DNA of 64,000 bases from Eutreptiella sp. 'Long Island Sound 2002'. Its lineage: Eukaryota > Euglenozoa > Euglenophyceae > Eutreptiales > Eutreptiaceae. Positions 54,072 through 64,000 of the stretch are shown here, in pieces. The translations under genes were made by a program, and so were the position numbers. Each line of letters opens with the position of its first letter. Positions within the stretch are counted from its first letter, which is position 1. The stretch lies in contig OZ038381.1 of NCBI GenBank assembly GCA_964036045.1, positions 117,139,790 to 117,203,789 on the forward strand, read 5' to 3'. The notes under the pieces are model-generated. The model made no database searches. It was not told the origin of the DNA and saw nothing but the letters and a program-made list of their open reading frames with translations.

Positions 54072-54656
54072 TATGACGTATTAGATGGGGTAAACCTCAA
54101 GCCCCATTTGTAGTCCCCATGATTCAGTGAAAGTCCCACCCCAAACGGATCCATGAGGCCCAAACGGCGCGCAAAAAAACCGGCTACATGTTACGGTACC
54201 GTTGGGGCTAAATTTGCGGAATTCGGGAGAATTCGAACCAATTCGGTACGAATCGGTGCCAATTCGGCAGATTGGTACGAATTTTGTGCGTATGTCGCGC
54301 GCGCTGCCAGCGAATTTCACCAGAATCTTCAGATTCATACGAAATTGGTACGAAATTCGTACGAATTTCCAAAAATCCCAAATTTGAGCAAAAAATCACC
54401 CGAAATCACGAGAATTTCACGCACGCGTGAATTTGGTAAATTCGTGTTGCGTTCATGGTGATTGAGCCGAACACTCGCAACCTACCAACAAGGTAAAACA
54501 TCATATTCGAAGACATTCCTAGCGACAATGTTTTGGCGAAGATGGCACGAGAAACGCAAACGATGGCGCCAAGTTACGAGCAAAACAAAGCAAAAATTTG
54601 TCAAATTCACGCTACCGCGAATCTCCCATTCAAACGGCCGCTTCACGAAGGGTACA
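53951..54656. mobile_element. Fold-back inverted-repeat element, about 0.7 kb
   Basis: Left arm tgtacccttcgtgaa...ggccgtttgaatgg...gtgaatttgac matches the right arm read on the minus strand in the same order, with small indels. The interior (54190-54470) is dense in gaattcg, acgaattt and ggtacgaat words. No coding. MITE-like or fold-back in form. No clear target duplication seen. Confidence 0.65.
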
Positions 54657-54659
54657 CAG

Positions 54660-56417
54660 GAGCCAGGCAGGAAACAACGAATAGTTGACGGCAGAATTTC
54701 AGACCAACGGGTGAGTCCCCTACATCGACAAAATTGTAGCCACATGGTACGTAAGTAGGGGTAATGATATGTGGAATGAGCGAATGCACGGACAAACTGG
54801 GATGATGGATACTTAGAGTCCATACAAAAGGGGGCAGGTGGTGCATCAGACGGAACAGAGGGAGGGCGGGACAGCTTTTGTGATTGTTTCATATCATTAA
54901 GCATGTCAATGTGATGTAAACCGTCCTGCATTTTATTAAGCCCAAAAAATTCTTCAAGGACATCCAGATGACCGAGTCCATGTCGTATGTCAGCAGATTG
55001 ATTGACGTCATTCTGTATAGCATCGGAATGCATAAACCAATACGGACATGTCAAGAAACACGATGGTATGATCCATTGCTAGGAGATAAAGAGGGATGGA
55101 AAACAAGGCGGTCCACTTGAGAAGACCGGTCTGTGTGTTGGAGGACATGCACACGTCCAATACAAGAAATAGGAAGACTGGTCACACAAGGGTGTAAGCG
55201 CCGGGGAAAGGGTAATATGGGACCGTGGTGGCACAGCGACACATTTTTTGCGATATCACCTGTAGCCGCAATATCGTTGTGTACCCCACGGACAATAACA
55301 CTGGGAACAGGGGTCCCATCATCATCGACAACAACTGCTTCAAATTTGTCGTTGTCAATAATGTGAGCAATACGACCAGGACAAGCAACCGACGGTTCGA
55401 CATTAGAACGAGTGAAAGTGAACCAAATAGCTTGCCCTTTGACCGGTCGCTCCGGGGATCGGCACGCACCAGAAAAAGCATACAGCGTAAGGGATTTCCA
55501 GCACGTGCTGCATCAATTTTGATGCCAAGTGAGTCAACTGTCTGATGGATTTCATGTTGATACCGTCTTCTAGGGCATCCATACGTCGATGAAGTGGGTC
55601 GAGATCTGGCAAGTCCAGCGCCATAGACTGGGGTCCTTCGTGTGATTGAGAAAGCAAACTGGGTTGTGTGTAGGGGAGAGAAGAGTTGGTACTTTGGGAT
55701 TGAGAAAGAGAGGGCTGTCCGCTTTGCAGCGATCTTGCCACCGTCAAATTCAGCTTGGGACGGCCCAACACAATTGGAGTAACGGAGTGAGCAGAGGGTA
55801 CGATGCCTTGGAAAAGTTCCATTTTCAAATCCATGTCGCCGTCTGGCCTTGAGGCGATGGATGGCGTCATCTCAGTGTTTGTTCGTGGTGAAACCAAGGA
55901 GAACGTTGGTGTTTTTGGTATAGATGCATCCCAAATTGGAAATTCCCGTGGCCAAAATTTCTTTCTTCGTGTCATCCGCTTGCTTGGTGGGACGAACGAC
56001 GATGCCCCATTTGATATTTTTCTTGAGAAAAACATTCGCATGCTGTGGTAGGGCATCTGCCAAAATTTCACGCACCGTATTGGCCATGGCATCCGGGTTG
56101 GAGGCACGGGGCGTACTTCCGGTGGTAGTGTCCAAAAGACAATCGGACTGCTTGTGTCCCACAAGTTTTGTATGGAATTCACACCAATATTGCGGTTTGC
56201 CGGTACCAGGCCACTTACCGACAGATTTGTTGCCACTTCTATAATTGTCAGGACGTTTTTGAAGTCCACTATTTTCGGGACAATTTTTGGAGTGACCCGT
56301 GTTGTGGCACTTGAAACATGTAAGGGTTGTCATGATGACGTTGTCAAGGACCGGTTGTGAGAGTACAAGCGGCAGCAAGAGATGAGCCGAGAGGTCAGAT
56401 ACCGCACGTACAAGCAC
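54660..56417 (-). pseudogene. Gag-like zinc-knuckle gene, decayed
   Basis: Minus-strand gene in several frames. First frame (56417-55872): CFKCHNTGHSKNC, a CCHC-like knuckle with one residue fewer before the last Cys, and YWCEFHTKLVGHKQSDC, a CxxHx5Hx4C knuckle of the type seen in Ty3/Gypsy Gag proteins. Frame change near 55885 to a Ser/Gln/Pro-rich linker and LDPLHRRMDALEDGINMKS (55403-55870). Change near 55500 to RIAHIIDNDKFEAVVVDDDG, ending TGA at 55051. Then 55054-54482 CPYWFMHSDAIQNDVNQ and on. No protease, reverse transcriptase or integrase motif found, and no LTRs. Confidence 0.5.
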
Positions 56418-56889
56418 CTATTCTCAGCGCACACAGTGCACCAATGTAAGCACAAAAAGCCGACTCTCAACACAGCATGACTCTTACACAGTAAGAGGAA
56501 ATTTGTTGCTCTCATGAATGTCCGGAGGATGAATGACTTCACCATCAGTTCACAAGGTTAGACAGGTCACTGCAACTCTAACGAGCAACCGATATGGTGA
56601 TGTACACATGAAACACTATGATTTAGCGACGTCATAGTTCGTTCGTGAAGAAATATGTAACCGCTTCTCTGCACAATCGGGAACAGCATTTTCATGTGGT
56701 AGGCTGCATAAATGGTAGTCAATCATCTTACTTACAGCAAACATCATTCTTGTGAACCATGAAAGTGCAAGGGAGGAACTATTCCTATGACCGTCAAGCA
56801 CGATTTCTCGCAACCTTTTCACATGAGCGCTTACCTCTAGAGTTGCAATCCATAAAACCAATCAGTCCAGGCATCGGAAAATGATTTTG

Positions 56890-56933
<44 letters not shown>

Positions 56934-56957
56934 ACACCCACACACACACACACACAC

Positions 56958-59260
56958 ATTGCAGCAATGTAAGCAGAAGAACGGAACTTTTAACGAAGTG
57001 TGCTCGAACCTTTGATAGTGATGCACTACCTAAAGGTTTGTCCGCTAATCCATAGCCCTTACATGTAGTATTGCGTAACACGACAATAAGACGAATGGTG
57101 CTCCGGACTTATTGCAACCTGGGTTCACCGAAGTTTTCCCTCTCCATCGGCGAGCACCTTGGTGTGACGTCTCACGGTCATCGCCGATTTCTATGAAGGA
57201 CAAGTCGCTGCACCACGGGTCCATTCGTCATACTTCCGTCCCGGGGTATGTATCAAGAAACAATAGCACAGCCCCTTACAAAAACATACCCCGGATGGCT
57301 ATGTAAGCAACGGAAACAGGAACGAGTGCCCACCGGAGCAAGGAGGAAGGACCATGCTCCATTTGCGAGGGAACGCAGAGATGGTAGGGCATGTGGTGAG
57401 CTTAAGAACAAAGACAGCAACCAACAAAGAGCGACACGGGTAATACGGCAGTGAGCAGACCATGCCAGCGTTCCTCATTTCGTATCCGTGCACACGAGTG
57501 GTAAACTTGAAAGGGTATATGGCATTGGTTGTACACAGAAGTACGAGTCTCTCTCAAAGGTTTCTTCGTGCACTATGCGTACACGTGTGGTGAACCTGAT
57601 AGTATACAGGGCGCTAATCCGTACCCAGCGCAGGATGTACCAAAGTATACTTCTCCAAAGCTAGAAAAAGAGAGAAGTGTCGCGACCTTCGACTTTATAC
57701 CTTAGCCTGATGAGCACCATAAGGCCACTCCGTGCAGGGTAGATATAGCTCATCGCCACACACATGCAAGAAAGTACATGCTCTTACACTCGCCATGAAT
57801 ATGGATGTAGCCTATTACCACCCCCATGTAAGGAAGTACATGCACGCAACCACTAGACACTAACCCTGTAGGACACAAACAAACGGGTGTGTTCTGCAAA
57901 AGAAGATCTGCAAAGAAGATTAAGTGAGAGGTCTAATGCCGCGCGTACAAGCAGCTAGTCCCACTAAGCACATTGCAGCAATGTACGCAGAAGAACGGAA
58001 CTTTTAACGAAGTGTGCTTGAACCTTTGATAGTGATGCACTACCTACCGGTTTGTCCGCTAATCCATAGCACTTACATGTAGTATTGCGTAATAATAAGA
58101 CGAATGGTGCTCCGGACTTATTGCAACCTGGGTTCACCGAAGTTTTCCCTCTCCATCGGCGAGCACCTTGGTGTGACGTCTCACGGTCATCGCCGATTTC
58201 TATGAAGGACAAGTCGCTACACCAAGGGTCCATTCGTCATACTTCCATCCCGGGGTATGTATCAAGAAATAATAGCACAACCCCTACACAGACATACCCT
58301 GGATGGCTATGTAAGCAACGGAAACAGGAACGAGTGCCCACCGGAGCAAGGAGGAAGGACCATGCTCCATTTGCGAGGGAACGAAGACATGGTAGGGCAT
58401 GTGGTGAGTTTAGGAACAAAGACAACAACCAACAAAGAGCGACACGGGTATTACGGCAGTGAGCAGACCATGTCAGTGTTCCTCATTTCGTATCCGTGCA
58501 CACGAGTGGTAAACTTGAAAGGGTATATGGCATTGGTGGTAAACACAAGTATGAGTCTCTCTCAAAGCTCTCTTCGTGCACTATGCATACACGTGTGGTT
58601 AAACTGATAGTATACAGGCCGCCAATCCGTACCCAGCGCAGGATGTACCAAAGTATACTTCTCCAAAGTTAGAAAAAGAGAGAAGTGTCGCGACCTTCGA
58701 CTTTATACCTTAGCCTGATGAGCACCACAAGGCCACTCCGTGCGGGGTAGATATAGCTCGTCGCCACACACACACGCACATTGCGGCAATGTGCGCACAA
58801 TACTAGAACTCTCAACGAACAGTGTTCGAACCCTTGGATATTGATCCACTACCTAATGGTTGTGCCCAATATTCTATGATACGTACATCTAGTATTGCAA
58901 TGTACGGGGGTGTATAGAAGGCCAATATTGCAATGTAATAAGACAATAAGACGAATGGAACTCCGGACTTGTTGCAACCTAGGTTCACCCAAGTTTTCCC
59001 TCTCCACCAGCGAGCACCTTGGTGTGATGTCTCATCGACATCGCCGATATCTATGAAGGAAAAGTCGCTGCACCAAGGGTCCATTCGTCATGCTTCCATC
59101 CTAGGGTAAGTATCAAGTAGTAACAGCGCAAGATTTACGAAAGTATACTTCTCCACAGTTAGAAAAAACAGAAGCGTCGCGACCTTTGACATCATACCTC
59201 AGCTTGTTAAGCACCATAAGGCCACTCTGTGCGGGGTAGATGTAGCTCGTCGCCACACAC
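56958..59260. repeat. Tandem units of about 1 kb, three copies
   Basis: Copies start at about 56958, 57965 and 58785 with a cattgc[a/g]gcaatgt block, each followed by gaatggtgctccggactt or a close variant and tttccctctccat. Copies 1 and 2 match through ttcgactttataccttagcc; copy 3 is shorter and more diverged. Confidence 0.88.
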
Positions 59261-59459
59261 ATGCAACAAAGTACATGCACGTACAATCGCCGTAAATATA
59301 GATGTAGTTGGTTACCACCCTCATGTAAGGAAGTCCATGCACTTAAACACAAGACTCAGGCCCCGTAGAAGTGGTCATTGGAGCTTACCCATGTCACGGC
59401 ACGTGCCGCGGCACACTTTCCGATGCCCCCCCGCCCCTCCATGTCATGGTGGCCGTCCG

Positions 59460-59535
59460 GCATAGGTGACACAAGTGACACAACACAACACAACATAGCA
59501 TAGCATAACACAAGACAACACAACACAGCGGCGGC
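59460..59535. repeat. Microsatellite-like acacaac/atagc tract
   Basis: Runs of gacacaacacaacacaac and catagcatagcataac. Flanked by a GC-rich block with gtgccgcggcac palindromes (59395-59415). A second tract of the kind lies at 61640-61810. Confidence 0.85.
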
Positions 59536-60109
59536 CCCGTGTGACACAACACACCCTATGTGGTGGCACCGTGGCACGGCACGGCCCGCCCCCCACACCC
59601 CGTGGCTGGGTAAGCTCCATTGGTTATAACTATAGAAAGAACACAACAAACTGGTGTGATATTGGTCTGCAAGAGATTAGATGAGAGGTCACATACACAC
59701 GCACACGGACGAACAAACATGTCACCATCTTTCTATGGCATGGCAGATCCATGCCGATCACTTTACACTTGCTCCACATCTCTTTGTTTGCTCACTGTGT
59801 CTCACGTGTGCTGGACTTGTTGGCCCAAAAAATTTTCTCATCTGGTGCAAGGGCGTGAGAACGCCGACAAATGCTTCACATGTTCTCTGGATGATGAATT
59901 TCTCATGGCCCCATTGTTTCCGCCAAGTGGTGACATGAACGGGTGGGGAATACCATGGGGTGCCACAACTTATCATTAGGCCGCTTGGTCTCACGCACCT
60001 TGTAGTGACAACGTGAACCCACTGGTCGACCCTTTGTATCACAAAGGCCTACTAAAGGGAAGGAGGGTAGTTGAGCGACCACTGGGATGTCTACCGGTTG
60101 CTCGTAAAG

Positions 60110-60484
60110 TCATGTGCAGGTTGGCGCCACATACCATTGGTCGTTGGGGGTGATCTGAATGCGCCTCACGATCTTTATCCGCGTGTTGTACACGTCAATT
60201 GATATAATTTGTCCGTTATGCGTCCTCAAGTAATCCCTACGATAAACAGTCAAGTGAACGACAAATGGGTGATGCAGAAACACGTGTACGGTTTGTGAGC
60301 CGAGCACGAAACACTGTGTAACACTAATGAAAGAATTCACCAACCCATCGCGGTCTTTGGTGCGATGGAAGGCTTTTTGGGAAGAAGATGACTCTTGGGA
60401 GCTACTTGCGCACTTGACGAGTTGTCCGGGGTTGGTTGATGCTTTTGAAGCATGTGAGCGCAATAAAATTAATCGGAGATCCAT
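60110..60484 (-). CDS. Hypothetical ORF, 124 codons
   Basis: ATG to TGA with ordinary composition: MDLRLILLRSHASKASTNPG, SVTQCFVLGSQTVHVFLHH, YNTRIKIVRRIQITPNDQ. A Ser-rich stretch lies at about residues 28-38. No recognised domain. It is the most gene-like frame in 59.3-61 kb, but evidence is only the open frame. Confidence 0.35.
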   Translation of the reverse strand: MDLRLILLRSHASKASTNPGQLVKCASSSQESSSSQKAFHRTKDRDGLVNSFISVTQCFVLGSQTVHVFLHHPFVVHLTVYRRDYLRTHNGQIISIDVYNTRIKIVRRIQITPNDQWYVAPTCT

Positions 60485-61058
60485 TAGTGGGAATCGTGTT
60501 TGACAATACCCTCGACATTCGATTTGGTAGCATTTGATTATTGTGGTAGTGTTATATTAGGGATTGGCATTTGTATTTGGTTCACATTTATCACGTCTTG
60601 TGGCGGGTCTCCTTAATGTTCCTTTTCCAAGTGGGTCTCTTATCGTTTTGGTCGGGGGCAGATCAGCGATAGGGGTGAGTCTCTTAGAAAGTCTGAGAAC
60701 GCCTCAGAACATACTGTGCACAACACCAAGAGCACACTATGCTACATTGCACAAATTGTGTTCGCTGGTGGATGACACATGTGTGTGCTTTGCGAGTACA
60801 CACGTGCACGTACATTTGCACATGCACCTGCACATGCACGTACGCACAAGCACACATTTGTGGACCTGCGACGCTCTAAGAATGCTACATTAGACACGGT
60901 TATGGATGTTTGAAATCCTGCTTTTGCTTTGTGGCTATTGTTGTGTACGCTTGAGAATGCTTTGTCTCATGCTAATGCACCTGCAGTAGTTATTGCGCCG
61001 CTGGGTCAATTGTCAGCCAGAGGGGACGGAGTAATCTTTGTCCATTCACCATGACCCC

Positions 61059-61592
61059 CTAAGAACCCAAAGCTCTCGTGTGGCACCACATGTGTTGCTG
61101 TTGCCATTGTCGCAATGGTAGAGCATAATAACCAACAGGAGAGCATGGTCTCCCCAACAGCCCAACAATGTGGGGCAAACACGGTGACTGACAGTACAAT
61201 TGTGAGGTATTGTCATGGCTTGACCGTTTTCGATGGCGTGTTTTTGAAAACGGGACCAAATTGCACCAAGAAGATGTCTCATGTTTCACAAGATTATTGG
61301 TGTGTTGCCTTACTCGTTTTTTCCAACCATTCAAATTTTGACCACACCCGGGGTGGGTCAAGTCACGGTCCGTCACTGTGGCGACCGCGAATGGGTAATT
61401 TGCCAAGCAAGTAGCCCGGCAAAGCATGCAAGCAGGAACGTAGGAACAAGGAAGAAGAAGAGCATGACTCATGTGATGTGTTTGACAACCCCCGTTGGTT
61501 GCATGAATAGTATGGCCCAAGGCCGCAAGACTAGTAGCAATGCTTCTATTTTGTTGCCGCAAATGCAATACGTCAAAATAAGCCCTCAACAC
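61059..61592 (-). CDS. Hypothetical ORF, 177 codons
   Basis: Stop-free for 177 codons, His/Cys/Gln-rich, no domain recognised. The plus strand is also open for 108 codons (61281-61607), so strand and reality are uncertain. Confidence 0.2.
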   Translation of the reverse strand: MLRAYFDVLHLRQQNRSIATSLAALGHTIHATNGGCQTHHMSHALLLPCSYVPACMLCRATCLANYPFAVATVTDRDLTHPGCGQNLNGWKKRVRQHTNNLVKHETSSWCNLVPFSKTRHRKRSSHDNTSQLYCQSPCLPHIVGLLGRPCSPVGYYALPLRQWQQQHMWCHTRALGS

Positions 61593-61639
61593 AAGAAACA
61601 GAGTTGATGGTATATATATAATGGTTGCTCCTGGTGCTC

Positions 61640-61810
61640 ATGGGTAACACAACATACTACAACACGACATAATACAACACACCACACCACACCACAAAAA
61701 TCAAAAAGAAGAACACTGCAGAAAATGACATAACAGAAAAAAACAAAACAAAACAAAACGAAGAATAACACAACACAACACAACACAACACAACAACACG
61801 TAACACAACA
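61640..61810. repeat. (CACAA)n and caaaa microsatellite
   Basis: Pentamer-like cacaacacaacacaacac and aaaacaaaacaaaac runs. Confidence 0.9.
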
Positions 61811-64000
61811 AACCACCTATTGGACGTGTTAACATGGCCCCAACATAGGCGGTGAAAGGTACCCCCCCACCCCCTCATGTGTTGTGTTGACACAGGCCCA
61901 ACATGGACGTGAAAAGTAACCCCCCCCCTCCTACTTGTTCTCGATCCTTGCAAGGATCCTTGCAGTGTTACATACCCCGTGGCGCGAAGCGAAACCACAG
62001 TCATTTCAAGCTGGTTGGTCACGGTCCATCACACTAGATTAAACCACCCCTTCTTGTGTGATTCCCATAAGTACTTTGGTAACCTAGTCGCGGTCCAAGC
62101 TCACAGGGAATGAGTTCATGCATCGTGAAAATTCATGTTTCATCATATTTGATCAGCTCATCAACAATCCTGTTTGCCTCAAACTCCTCCTCTTCCTCGC
62201 CACCCCTCCCACCATCATAATAGGGATTGGGGTGGTAACATAGAATAGAGCAAGCATGACGTATAGAGTGTAGGCGAAAACCGAAGCCTTGGTGTTGAAC
62301 CGTCCGCAACACATTTAGGTTTTTGTGTGGCAACCCCTTGGCGGTCTCTGCCTTGTTGCAGCTGTAGTGTCCGCGCTTGTTGTGCTTTTGTTGATTGGTT
62401 GTAAGTGATGGGATCCCAGACATCATTGCAGAACTATTACTTAATCATTCCCATGTGACATTTATCGGCCAGAAAACTCGGCCGGTTCGCTTCGCTCCTT
62501 AGGGCCGAATTTTCAACATGGAATAATGAAACTGTTCGCAAGAACAAAGCTCACTTTATATTGTTTTTTGAATGGGGTTTTTTGTCTGTTTTGTATTCCT
62601 CATTAGTCACGGATAGAATGCATGAAACGATAGCACGGACAGACCGAGGGTGGCTTGAGAGCCGGTGCAAAGTGCGAAGCACTTGTAGGCCAAACTGATC
62701 AAATAAGGAAGAGCCTACGGGCTCGTTGAATGCAGGTTGCTTTTGTGAGTTCAAAGACATGTCACAATACGTCCCTGATATGACCCATGGCTTTAGCTCC
62801 AGGTCAAAAAAATAAGAGACCTGGGCCTATTACAGGGGGAGGGGAGTATGTGAAACACAAGTGATTGTAGGGGTGTGTTGTTCTAGACTTGCTCCAGAGT
62901 AAAAGGTACCCAGGAATTGGCGTCATTCTACAAATTCAACATGTGAGGAGACCAAACACGTGTTTGCGCCATACATTCATTCCGTGAATCCCATGACACA
63001 AGGGTCATGTAGTCGGAAGCTGAGAATCACACATTTGGCAAGCAATCCATGGTTGCCAAATAGCCTGGATGCACGAACCCAAGTCACACATCCGTCCATG
63101 CTAATTGTAAATTTCATTACAGTCGCACGTGACATACAAGAATGTTGGATTCTAGTGAACCAGCATGAAACTCACCAAATACCGTCACAAGATATGCGTA
63201 CTCTTTGGTCCTCAAGGGACAAGGGATGCAGCTTACCGCTTTGGAACAACTGTTTTGTGGCCACACATTGTATTGTATTGTATTGTAACATGTGAAAGCC
63301 AAACCATCAACACAATTCTAAATTGCATGTGTCACGGGTCATACTTGAAGAACGGACCATCATCCTCAATGACCAAGCCATCTACGGCGATGATGAAATC
63401 AAAGAAAGGCAGCAAACCGGCGGAGTGTGCTGGGGAGTTTGAGATCACCCTCGAAACCTGATATCCCTGGAATTCAAAAGGAAGTGGAAATATTTCTCAG
63501 ACATGCAAGAGTTCCAGGAAAACAAACATACGCATTTGCTTTCTTCGCCTCCCATTTCCGTGCATACACTTGCGACACCACCAGCGGCTGTAATAATGCT
63601 TACGCGCGGCGCTTTTTGACCGGTTCGTTCAAATTTTGGGAATATGTGCAGCTGAAAACCACCAAATGTTGATTTTTTCTGACAAATCCGTAGCTTAAGA
63701 GCTTTTTTATAGCTGGGAGCATCGGAATTTCTGTAACAATGCACTGTACCAGAATTTCTGCCCTTGGGGGTTGTGGCATTTTGGCCCATATCTGGCAAAA
63801 TTCCACCATCGTTCAAATTTTGGACATTTTTTCATGCCAATGCCATGTTTTCCGATTCCGAGCTTTTCTGCTACATTGGCATTACAATCCGCATTAAATG
63901 GATGCCCGCCTAGGTCAATTGGAGCCGAAGTGCCCCTTTAAAGTCCAATATTTGAACAACTTTTTTTTTGCCTCTTCTGTCAAATTTCTGAGCATTATGA
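61811..64000. other. No gene supported
   Basis: Short frames only; the longest is 63445-63816 (-), 123 codons, with no recognised domain. A pair of ggcccaacat-containing blocks with poly-C runs sits at 61840-61930. The end (63820-64000) is AT-rich. Confidence 0.5.

Overview
This is nuclear DNA of a eukaryote. I see spliced genes with GT-AG introns, DNA transposons with terminal inverted repeats (TIRs), microsatellites, and no rRNA, tRNA or bacterial-type operons. Nearly everything recognisable is mobile or repetitive. No ordinary host housekeeping gene is identifiable with confidence. Taxon is inference only: many in-frame TAG/TAA codons sit inside conserved coding blocks while recognisable ends are mostly TGA, which would fit a lineage reading TAR as glutamine (for example ulvophyte green algae), but decay of transposon copies can also explain part of this.

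Layout. 1-1440: direct repeats and a CAG tract. 1455-4890 (-): an SF1 helicase gene of the UPF1/DNA2 type, broken by homopolymer shifts, preceded by low-complexity repeats and an 88-bp satellite. 5560-6940: duplicated blocks and a proline-rich ORF. 8413-15334: complete transposon C. 17092-19393: unidentified ORFs. 19396-26585: complete transposon D, itself carrying a complete pogo-like transposon at 19904-22022. 26588-29285: more unidentified, decayed ORFs that may continue the gene split by D. 29830-36990: an older relative (E), split by complete transposon A (30417-35786). 41051-46483: transposon B, sister of A. 46666-47776: a decayed PHD-finger ORF between hairpins. 48.5-59.3 kb: dispersed and tandem repeats, a decayed zinc-knuckle gene and several unassigned ORFs. 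59.3-64 kb: microsatellites and little else.

How the parts relate. Elements A, B, C and D share one gene set: ORF1, a candidate transposase in two exons with RGD, GDK, CxxH and E-containing motifs; and ORF2, a proline/lysine-rich, coiled-coil, multi-domain protein in three exons. A, B and C share TIRs beginning CCCTTGGT and a 2-bp A/T target duplication. D has a different TIR but also a 2-bp duplication. Intron positions are conserved between copies, yet intron sequences differ completely between A/B, C and D. In each case they are built from the same palindromic motif found at that element's own ends. That matching of introns to transposon termini is the most unusual feature of the window.
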